A stretch of 64,000 bases of DNA. Origin: Couchioplanes caeruleus. Lineage in GTDB: Bacteria > Actinomycetota > Actinomycetes > Mycobacteriales > Micromonosporaceae. Position 1 is the stretch's first letter. Every line of letters begins with the position of its first letter. This document shows, in pieces, positions 58,121 through 64,000 of this stretch. The DNA lies in assembly GCF_003751945.1 (NCBI RefSeq), contig NZ_RJKL01000001.1, positions 1,612,001-1,676,000 on the forward strand, given 5' to 3'. The position numbers were made by a program, and so were the translations under genes. Under the pieces are notes generated by a model. That model saw only the letters and a program-made list of their open reading frames with translations. It was not told the origin of the DNA and ran no database searches.

Positions 58121-60103
58121 ATGTCGAGCCCCGAGAACGTTCACGAGCCCCTGGCGGGTTCCGTGCTCGTGGCCGGCCGCTACCGCCTCATCGAGCGCAT
58201 CGGCTCCGGCGGCATGGGCGTGGTGTGGCTCGCCCACGACGAGGTGCTCCAGCGCCGCGTCGCGGTGAAGGAGTTGCGCCACAGTTGGGGAAGCTCCGAC
58301 CGGTCGGTCGCCGCAGGGCGGGAGCGGAGCCTGCGGGAGGCGCGGGCCGCGGCGGCCCTGCGTCATCCCCACATCGTCGCGGTCTACGACATCGCCGCGC
58401 AGGACGGCCAGCCGTGGATCGTGATGGAGTTCGTGCCCGGCCGGTCGCTGAAGGAGATCGTGGCCGAGGACGGCCCGATGCCGGTCGAGCGGGCGGTCGA
58501 CATCGGGTTGCAACTGCTGTCGGCGCTGCGCGCCGCCCACGCCGTCGGAATCACGCATCGTGATGTCAAACCGGCGAATGTGCTCATCTCCGCCGACGGG
58601 GCCGTGCGGCTGACCGATTTCGGGCTGGCCACCCTGCCGGACGCCGAGACGCTGACCGAGACCGGGGCGATCATCGGCACCCCCGGTTACCTCGCGCCCG
58701 AACAGGCCAAGGGGCTTCCCCCGGGGCCGCCCGCGGACGTGTTCGGGCTGGGCGCCACGCTGTACTACGCGATCGAGGGGGTGGGGCCGTTCCAGCGGGA
58801 GGCCTACCTGCCGACGCTGGTGGCGTACGCGCGGCACGACATCCGTGCACCGCGGCGTGCGGAGGCGCTGGCGCCGACCCTGCTGCGTCTGCTCGCCGCC
58901 GATCCGGTGAAGCGGCCGACCGCCGAGCAGGCGCGCAAGCTGCTGCTCGGCGGCGCCGTGCGGCGCCCGATTCTGAGCCGTCGCCGGCTGATCGCCACCG
59001 GCGTGCTGACCGGGGCCGCGATCGCCGCCGGAGCGGCCGGGAGGTGGTGGCGCCCCGAGTGGCCGTCGCGCGCCGGGGCGGCGTCGCCGAGCCCGCCGCC
59101 GAGCCCGTCGGGTGTCGGTGCGGTCGTGTGGCAGCGCGACGACCTCTACAACCCGGTCGAGGTGGGATCCCTGCTGATCGGCGCGGCCGCCGACGGCGCC
59201 CGGGCCGTCGACGCCGCGACCGGCGAAGTCCGCTGGCTCTGGCGCTCCGACGACGCCCAGTACGTCTACTACGCCGGCGACCGGCTGGTCTTCGTCGGCG
59301 GCCGGGACGGCGGCCGGGCCCTCGACGTCGCGACCGGCCGTGATCGCGGTGCCCGGGGGCAGGGCTTCGCCTCCGCGGTGGACGGCCTCGTCCTGACCGG
59401 CGAGAAGCCCAGGACACTGATCGCGTACGACGTCGTCACGGGCCGCAGGCTCTGGCAGGTGGCCGGCCGCGGCGAGTTCGACGGGCAGATTCACCTCAGC
59501 CCGAGCGGCGTGCTCTGCGCCGCGGTCAGCAGCGCCACCACGGACGGGCCGTCCTACCTGTACGGGATCGAACCCCGGACCGGGGACCTGGCCTGGCGGA
59601 CCCTGATGACCGAGAAGGGCGCGGTGCTGGGGCCCTGGGACGCGGGCAAGGATCTGTATGCGGTCACGATCGACAAGGACACCTGGAAGCTGTCGCGCCA
59701 CGACGCCGCCAGCGGAGAACGGCGCTGGGAGGTGTCCCTGGTCGACGTCAAGAAGGAGGCCTCGGCCTGGATCGACGTCTCGCAGGTCGTGACGCTCGGC
59801 GCCCTCACCGTGACCAGCCTGACGGACAGACGGATCTCCCTGACCTACTCCGGCGTCATCGCGGTGGAGAACGGGGTCGCACGCTGGCGCCGCCCGCTCC
59901 TCAGTCCCACCGTCCTGGCGACCACCGACGGACGGCTCTTCGCCGCGACGTACGACTCCGTCCTGCACGAACTCGACCCGGCGACCGGGCAGACGGTCTG
60001 GTCGACCGCCACGCCCGGTCCCGTCGACTACCTGCTCGAAGGAGCGGGGATGCTCCTCGCGTGCATCGGCGAGGGAGTCACGGCCTACCCGCTGACGCGC
60101 TGA
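58121..60103 (+). CDS. Membrane Ser/Thr protein kinase with PQQ-like beta-propeller
   Basis: A 660-aa protein. The kinase domain (about 20-275) has the Gly loop IGSGGMGVVWLAHDE, Lys in RRVAVKEL, catalytic loop ITHRDVKPANVLI, LTDFGLATL and GTPGYLAPEQ. A basic stretch and a hydrophobic segment (RRRLIATGVLTGAAIAAGAAGRWW) near 290-315 suggest one membrane span. The external 330-660 region has repeated PQQ-type blades (ARAVDAATGEVRWLW; LIAYDVVTGRRLWQVAG; LSRHDAASGERRWEVSL; LHELDPATGQTVWSTA). It probably senses an extracellular ligand through the propeller and phosphorylates cytoplasmic targets. The 3' end overlaps the convergent gene by 19 bp. Confidence 0.92.
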   Translation: MSSPENVHEPLAGSVLVAGRYRLIERIGSGGMGVVWLAHDEVLQRRVAVKELRHSWGSSDRSVAAGRERSLREARAAAALRHPHIVAVYDIAAQDGQPWIVMEFVPGRSLKEIVAEDGPMPVERAVDIGLQLLSALRAAHAVGITHRDVKPANVLISADGAVRLTDFGLATLPDAETLTETGAIIGTPGYLAPEQAKGLPPGPPADVFGLGATLYYAIEGVGPFQREAYLPTLVAYARHDIRAPRRAEALAPTLLRLLAADPVKRPTAEQARKLLLGGAVRRPILSRRRLIATGVLTGAAIAAGAAGRWWRPEWPSRAGAASPSPPPSPSGVGAVVWQRDDLYNPVEVGSLLIGAAADGARAVDAATGEVRWLWRSDDAQYVYYAGDRLVFVGGRDGGRALDVATGRDRGARGQGFASAVDGLVLTGEKPRTLIAYDVVTGRRLWQVAGRGEFDGQIHLSPSGVLCAAVSSATTDGPSYLYGIEPRTGDLAWRTLMTEKGAVLGPWDAGKDLYAVTIDKDTWKLSRHDAASGERRWEVSLVDVKKEASAWIDVSQVVTLGALTVTSLTDRRISLTYSGVIAVENGVARWRRPLLSPTVLATTDGRLFAATYDSVLHELDPATGQTVWSTATPGPVDYLLEGAGMLLACIGEGVTAYPLTR

Positions 60104-60888
60104 GCGGGCAGCCGGCTGCCGTCGCGGTACACCACGACGCCCGCACCGATGCGGGCCGGGCGCTCCACGACCACGCAGACCTCCTCACCGGGCCACCACC
60201 AGCCGCTCGCGCGGGCGAGGGTGGCCCAGTCGTCGAGGTGCGCGGCGTCGCGCGGTGCGGGCTGGGACAGGCCCAGCCGGCGCAGGGCGTCGTGGTGGGC
60301 GATCCAGGACGCGTCCTGCTGGCCGTACCAGCAGACCGGCAATCGGGAGGGTGGCGCGAGTGCGGCCCGCACCGGCAGTGCGACGTCCTCCATCAGCGCC
60401 GTCCGCAACGCGTCGCGCACGCCTCGACGCAGCACCACGCGGAGCGGCACGCCGGCCTCCAGGGCCGCCACGGGTGGCAGCTCCGGCGGCGGCTTGTCGC
60501 CCTTGCGGACCTGCCGCGGCGCTTCGAGATCCGGGTGGCCGGCCGCCTCGTCGAGCGCGGCCAGCAGGCGCGACCAGCTCGCGGCGATGTCCACGGCGAC
60601 GGGCGGCCGGCCCGGCGGCGGCGACGGGCGCAGCCACGCGTGCAGGTCGTCGTGACCGGGGATGCCCGTGGTGTGCGGCAGCGCGGCGGCCGGGGAATCC
60701 ACCCAGACGAACCGCGGCCCTTCGCGGCCCAGCCGCCGATAGAGGCGGCTCAGAATCCGTTCGGCGGTGGCGCGGTCGGCGGATGCGGTGCCGAGGCCCA
60801 CGTCGAGCCATTCCCGGCGTACGCCGTCGGCCCGGTGCCAGTGATCGAGGAGTGCGGCGGCGCCCCTGCGCCGCGCGGTGGCGGTCAA
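60085..60888 (-). CDS. DUF6745-like protein
   Basis: A 267-aa protein. The C-terminal part (PVCWYGQQDASWIAHHDALRRLGL, then WATLARASGWWWPGEEVCVVVERPARI and YRDGSRLPAQRV) resembles actinobacterial DUF6745 proteins, often encoded in repeat-rich or toxin-like contexts. The N-terminal half has charged helices and FVWVDSPAAALPH. No catalytic motif is certain. It converges with the kinase gene and overlaps it by 19 bp, so antisense pairing of the two transcripts is possible. Confidence 0.5.
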   Translation of the reverse strand: MTATARRRGAAALLDHWHRADGVRREWLDVGLGTASADRATAERILSRLYRRLGREGPRFVWVDSPAAALPHTTGIPGHDDLHAWLRPSPPPGRPPVAVDIAASWSRLLAALDEAAGHPDLEAPRQVRKGDKPPPELPPVAALEAGVPLRVVLRRGVRDALRTALMEDVALPVRAALAPPSRLPVCWYGQQDASWIAHHDALRRLGLSQPAPRDAAHLDDWATLARASGWWWPGEEVCVVVERPARIGAGVVVYRDGSRLPAQRVSG

Positions 60889-60915
60889 CGCCCGAGGGCG
60901 CGCACGCCCTTTCGC

Positions 60916-62175
60916 TCAGTGATGATCATGTGGACCAGGATGACGGGAGGCCGCTCCGCCCGCAACCGCGTTTCGACGGATGGCCAGGATGGCGACGTCG
61001 TCGATGGGTCGTTCGATGCCGAGGCGGCTGATGATGCGGTTGCAGAGGTCGTCGGGGTCGGCGGGCTCGACGATGCCGGCGAGGGCCTTGATGCCGATGT
61101 CGATGACCTGGTCGCGGCGCTCGACGAGGCCGTCGGTGTAGAGCAGCAGCAGGGCGCCCGCGGGAAAGTCGACGACGGTGGTCCGGCGCACGCCGTCGAG
61201 GCGGCCGGCGCCCAGCGGCGTGTCGACCGGTGCCTCGACCGGTGCGGTGGCGCGGCCGGGCACCGCGAGCACGGGAGCAAGATGCCCGGCGCTGGACAGG
61301 TAGATGGTGGCCCGGTCCGGGGAGATCATCGCGTACAGGGCGGTGGTGAGGTTGCCGGCCTCGAAGTGGCGCACCTTGCGGTCGAGCATGGAGAGGACCT
61401 GCCCGGGGTCGTCGGCGACGAGGGCGTACGCGCGCAGGGCGCTGCGGATGCGGCCCATGACGACGGCCGAGGCGAGCCCGTGGCCGGACACGTCGCCGAT
61501 GACGACGCCGGTCCAGCCCGACGGGAGGGTGAACATGTCGTACCAGTCACCGCCGATGCCGAACTCGTGGCCGGGCACGTAGCGGGCGGCGGTGGCCAGG
61601 CCGGCCAGCTCGGGAAGCTGGGCGGGCAGCAGGCTGCGCTGCAGGGCGAGCGCCGCCGTCTGTTCGAGTTTGCGGGCGCGGATCTGCCCGGCCGTGCCGG
61701 CCCGGTCGGCGGCGAGCTGCAGCAACTGGATGTCCTCGCTGGCGAACTGCCGGGGCGTGTACGTGCCGACGTGCAGCACGCCGATGACCTCCCCGGCGGC
61801 GAAGATCGGCACGCCGAGCAGAGACCGGATGCCCTGCTCCAGAAGGATGGGATTGAGCACGCTGTCGGGAGTCACGTCGGACAGGACTACCGGCTGGCGG
61901 GTGGCGGCGACCCGGCCGGCGAACCCGCCGCCGACCGGGATGCGTACGCCGTACCGGACCTCGTCCTCGAGGCCCTTGGCGGCGGTCGCGACGAGCTGGC
62001 GGGCATGCGGGTCGAGCATGAGGATGGTAGCGGTGTCGGTGCCGAGCAGGTCGCGCACGCGTTCCAGCAGCTCGTCGAGCATGTCGGAGGCGTCGAGCCG
62101 GGACAGCGTCGCGTCCGTCACGGCCTCGACGCGGCGCAGCCGCTCGTCGTCGCGCATCGCGCCCGGGGAACTCAC
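60916..62175 (-). CDS. GAF-SpoIIE (PP2C) phosphatase
   Basis: About 419 aa from GTG 62175, which lies just after a TAGGCT -10 element and so is probably leaderless; ATG 62157 is an alternative. A GAF domain (about 40-185) includes LLGTDTATILMLDPHARQLVATAAKGLE, GGGFAGRVAATRQPVVLSDV and GIRSLLGVPIFAAGEVIGVLHVG. The phosphatase domain (about 205-400) has GGDWYDMFTL, VVIGDVSGHGLASAVVMG, SSAGHLAPVLA, LLLYTDGLVERR and PIDDVAILAI. It should dephosphorylate a STAS antagonist when GAF binds its signal. It has no partner gene next to it, unlike the module at 21226-23873. Confidence 0.9.
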   Translation of the reverse strand: MSSPGAMRDDERLRRVEAVTDATLSRLDASDMLDELLERVRDLLGTDTATILMLDPHARQLVATAAKGLEDEVRYGVRIPVGGGFAGRVAATRQPVVLSDVTPDSVLNPILLEQGIRSLLGVPIFAAGEVIGVLHVGTYTPRQFASEDIQLLQLAADRAGTAGQIRARKLEQTAALALQRSLLPAQLPELAGLATAARYVPGHEFGIGGDWYDMFTLPSGWTGVVIGDVSGHGLASAVVMGRIRSALRAYALVADDPGQVLSMLDRKVRHFEAGNLTTALYAMISPDRATIYLSSAGHLAPVLAVPGRATAPVEAPVDTPLGAGRLDGVRRTTVVDFPAGALLLLYTDGLVERRDQVIDIGIKALAGIVEPADPDDLCNRIISRLGIERPIDDVAILAIRRNAVAGGAASRHPGPHDHH

Positions 62176-62182
62176 CGGGGAA

Positions 62183-62188
62183 AGCCTA
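62183..62188 (-). promoter_or_regulatory. -10 element of a likely leaderless phosphatase transcript
   Basis: On the minus strand TAGGCT ends 7 nt before the GTG at 62175. Together with the absence of a ribosome site, this points to transcription starting at the start codon. The hexamer matches the -10 of the LAL regulator promoter at 14293. Confidence 0.4.
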
Positions 62189-62444
62189 GCGTGTGTCGCG
62201 GCGCGGGAGGCGGTTCCCCGGGGTGACAGTGTCACGGGCCCGACGCGACCCGATTGTTGCCGTGTGTCCGGATCGGCCGGGTCGACGGACCATTGCGTCG
62301 GCCCTCTGGGCATCGGAGCCCATTGATCGGACGGTCAATGCCGAATTTCGGCGGACATCGGATGACGATCGAATGAATGCCTCGGCGTTACGTCCCTCGT
62401 CGGGTTTATTGCCGGGGTTCCACCGGCCGGGTTCAATGAGGACG

Positions 62445-62702
62445 ATGAGCAGCAGTAATGAAGCGGCAGACCCCCCTGTGGACGCCGAAAGAATGGCGGT
62501 GGAACAGCTCATCGAAACGCTGCGGCAACATTTTCCCGGATCGGGAGCGACGACCGTCGCGGACTACGTCTACGAGATCTACCGTCGCTATGACGGCGCG
62601 CCGATCCGCGACTTCGTGCCCCTGCTCGTCGAACGCGAGGTGCGCAGGGGCCTCACCGCGATCACCGACGGCGGCGGGCCTCATGTGCCCGCTCAGCGCT
62701 GA
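62445..62702 (+). CDS. Small three-helix-bundle protein (DUF3562-like)
   Basis: About 85 aa from ATG 62445 (ATG 62436 is an alternative; no ideal ribosome site). The body AERMAVEQLIETLRQHFPGS, GATTVADYVYEIYRRYDGAP and DFVPLLVEREVRRGLTAI has three amphipathic helices with the V..L...F......V...V.....F....VRDF(V)P.LVER pattern of small actinobacterial dimerisation proteins. No function is known. The open frame upstream to 62193 has no support. Confidence 0.6.
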   Translation: MSSSNEAADPPVDAERMAVEQLIETLRQHFPGSGATTVADYVYEIYRRYDGAPIRDFVPLLVEREVRRGLTAITDGGGPHVPAQR

Positions 62703-62824
62703 GCTCCGAAAGGGAACGACTCCCGACCTCCGTCGCTCGCGGCGGCCGCCGGCTTCCATGACGGCGTGGCCGCCCCGCGCGGCGCCCGTACCCGTGCTTT
62801 GATCTTCCCATGATCTGACGCTGG

Positions 62825-62840
62825 GTAACACGGCGGAAAC
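62825..62840 (+). promoter_or_regulatory. GlnR-type box upstream of the urease genes
   Basis: GTAAC-N6-GAAAC at 62825-62840 matches the published actinobacterial GlnR unit exactly. It lies 42 bp before the ureA start. A second unit is not evident 22 bp to either side, so this would be a single a-b site. GlnR controls urease and ammonium genes in several actinobacteria. Confidence 0.6.
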
Positions 62841-62881
62841 GTTGGGCTGCGAGCATCGCTTCGCGTTCAGGGGAGGTTCGG

Positions 62882-63184
62882 TTGTTCCTCAGCCAGCACG
62901 AGCAGGAACGCCTGCTCATCCACGTCGCGGCCGATGTCGCCCGACGCCGGCGGGAGCGCGGGCTGCGCCTGAACCATCCGGAGGCGACGGCCGTCATCAC
63001 CGCGTTCCTGCTGGAGGGGGCGCGCGACGGGCGCACGGTGGCCGAGCTGATGGACGCCGGACGGCGGGTGCTCACCCGCGACGACGTCATGGAGGGCGTG
63101 CCCGAGATGCTCGCCGAGGTGCAGGTCGAGGCCACCTTCCCGGACGGCACCAAGCTGGTCACCGTGCACGGGCCGATCTCGTGA
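62882..63184 (+). CDS. ureA: Urease subunit gamma
   Basis: A 100-aa protein from TTG 62882, supported by GGGGAGG 5 nt upstream. It reads [39 protein letters not shown] and [21 protein letters not shown], which are standard UreA text. With UreB and UreC it forms the nickel enzyme that hydrolyses urea to ammonia and carbamate. Its stop overlaps the ureB GTG (GTGA). Confidence 0.97.
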   Translation: MFLSQHEQERLLIHVAADVARRRRERGLRLNHPEATAVITAFLLEGARDGRTVAELMDAGRRVLTRDDVMEGVPEMLAEVQVEATFPDGTKLVTVHGPIS

Positions 63185-63651
63185 TCCCCGGCGAGATCCT
63201 CGCCGGCGACGGCGACATCACCATCAACCCGGACCGGCCGGTGCGGCATCTCACCGTGCGCAACACCGGCGACCGACCGGTGCAGGTCGGCTCGCACTAC
63301 CACTTCGCCGAGTCCAACGCGGCGCTCGACTTCGACCGCGACGCCGCGTGGGGGCACCGGCTCGCCGTGCCCGCCGGGACGTCGGTGCGCTTCGAGCCCG
63401 GCATGCCGCGCGACGTCACGCTGGTGCCGCTCGCCGGCCGGCGGATCGTGCCCGGCCTGCGCGGCCTGGCCGGCGGCCCGCTGGACCCGTCTCCCCGCGA
63501 CGACATCGAGCCCGCCGGCGCCCTCGACGAGGACCTGCCCGAGAACGGGAACGCCCGTGCCTCCGCACGCACGGAGGAGCACGGGAACGGCCGCCCGGCC
63601 GGACACACGGCCGAGCACGGAAACCTGCCCGAGAACGGCAGCGCCCGGTGA
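63181..63651 (+). CDS. ureB: Urease subunit beta with an unusual C-terminal tail
   Basis: 156 aa from GTG 63181. The first 100 residues are canonical Ure[61 protein letters not shown] and [13 protein letters not shown]. UreB is usually about 100-110 residues; here some 50 extra residues follow, rich in Glu, Asn, Gly and His with short repeats ([27 protein letters not shown]). The tail could bind nickel or simply be a repeat expansion. Coupled to ureA and ureC by 4-bp overlaps. Confidence 0.95.
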   Translation: MIPGEILAGDGDITINPDRPVRHLTVRNTGDRPVQVGSHYHFAESNAALDFDRDAAWGHRLAVPAGTSVRFEPGMPRDVTLVPLAGRRIVPGLRGLAGGPLDPSPRDDIEPAGALDEDLPENGNARASARTEEHGNGRPAGHTAEHGNLPENGSAR

Positions 63652-64000
63652 CCGGCCTGGACCGCGGCCGCTATGCCGCCCTGTACGGTCCCACCGCGGG
63701 CGACCGGATCCGGCTCGCCGACACCAACCTGCTGATCGAGGTCGAGCAGGACCGCAGCGCCGGCCCGGCCCCCGGCGACGAGGTGGTGTTCGGCGGCGGC
63801 AAGGTCATCCGCGAGTCGATGGGCCAGTCCCGGGCCACCCGCGCCGAGGGCACCCCGGACACGGTGATCACCGGCGCCGTCGTGCTCGACCACTGGGGCG
63901 TGATCAAGGCCGACGTCGGCATCCGCGACGGCCGGATCGCCGCCCTCGGCAAGGCCGGCAACCCCGACACCATGGACGGCGTGCACCCCGATCTCGTGAT
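63648..64000 (+). CDS. ureC: Urease subunit alpha, N-terminal part (cut by window end)
   Basis: From GTG 63648, overlapping the ureB stop. About 117 residues are visible: [48 protein letters not shown] and [37 protein letters not shown]. This is the N-terminal beta domain that precedes the nickel-binding TIM barrel. The catalytic His and carbamylated Lys lie beyond the window. Confidence 0.97.
   Translation, partial: MTGLDRGRYAALYGPTAGDRIRLADTNLLIEVEQDRSAGPAPGDEVVFGGGKVIRESMGQSRATRAEGTPDTVITGAVVLDHWGVIKADVGIRDGRIAALGKAGNPDTMDGVHPDLV

Noticed and set aside
56858..59968. A 1036-codon minus-strand frame across the VIT1/CCC1 and kinase genes
   Set aside because: Composition is shadow-like, and recognisable protein families lie on the plus strand in the same interval.
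62223..62235. GTGAC-AGT-GTCAC dyad upstream of the GAF-SpoIIE gene
   Set aside because: Five-bp arms in GC-rich DNA are weak evidence and the site is not positioned relative to the predicted promoter.

Overview
The window is very GC-rich, gene-dense actinobacterial DNA with many GTG starts, stop/start overlaps and purine-rich ribosome binding sites. The gene content suggests a filamentous, sporulating member of the Micromonosporaceae (Actinoplanes-like): a SapB/AmfS-type lanthipeptide morphogen cluster, a poly-amino-acid-synthetase-like NRPS, many SpoIIE/STAS/anti-sigma regulators, and a respiratory nitrate reductase. The genus is inferred from this content, not proven by a marker gene.

Layout. 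1-208: start of a leftward Pls/PosA-like NRPS, then a BtrH-like protein. 1813-3600: membrane protein plus PadR regulator, divergent from a small monooxygenase-like gene. 3718-5127: secreted protein with nine 12-residue repeats. 5286-12155: SapB-like class III lanthipeptide locus, read leftwards as synthetase, 39-aa precursor and two ABC half transporters, with a convergent LuxR-type regulator; a membrane diguanylate cyclase lies upstream. 14357-19426: LAL-type regulator and secreted M4 protease. 19475-23873: DUF2795 protein, baeRF-type protein, then a STAS / ANTAR-PAS-SpoIIE / HATPase partner-switching module. 23977-26953: proton-translocating transhydrogenase pntA-pntB. 27453-30448: chemoreceptor followed by a sugar-type binding lipoprotein. 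30585-33558: STAS-HATPase fusion, MarR/cupin pair with a long perfect operator, secreted protein, decayed ABC-2 permease. 33657-40591: galactose oxidase-like copper radical enzyme with three CBM32-like domains, then GntR / beta-barrel protein / GMC oxidoreductase. 40658-45185: YbjQ protein and an etfB-etfA-Fe-S oxidoreductase operon. 45206-53370: chemoreceptor remnant, then narGHJI-narK. 53535-62702: decayed alcohol dehydrogenase with an internal inversion, amidase, GAF-LuxR regulator, VIT1/CCC1 transporter, PQQ-propeller Ser/Thr kinase, DUF6745-like protein, GAF-SpoIIE phosphatase, small helical protein. 62882-end: ureA, ureB and the start of ureC behind a GlnR-like box.

How the genes fit together. 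The lanthipeptide locus looks complete (modification, precursor, export, regulator) and carries a 12-bp-stem hairpin just after the precursor gene. The transhydrogenase, the ETF/Fe-S branch, Nar and urease are compact metabolic operons. Three genes are visibly broken (ABC-2 permease, chemoreceptor tail, alcohol dehydrogenase). I see no tRNA, rRNA, CRISPR array or insertion sequence.
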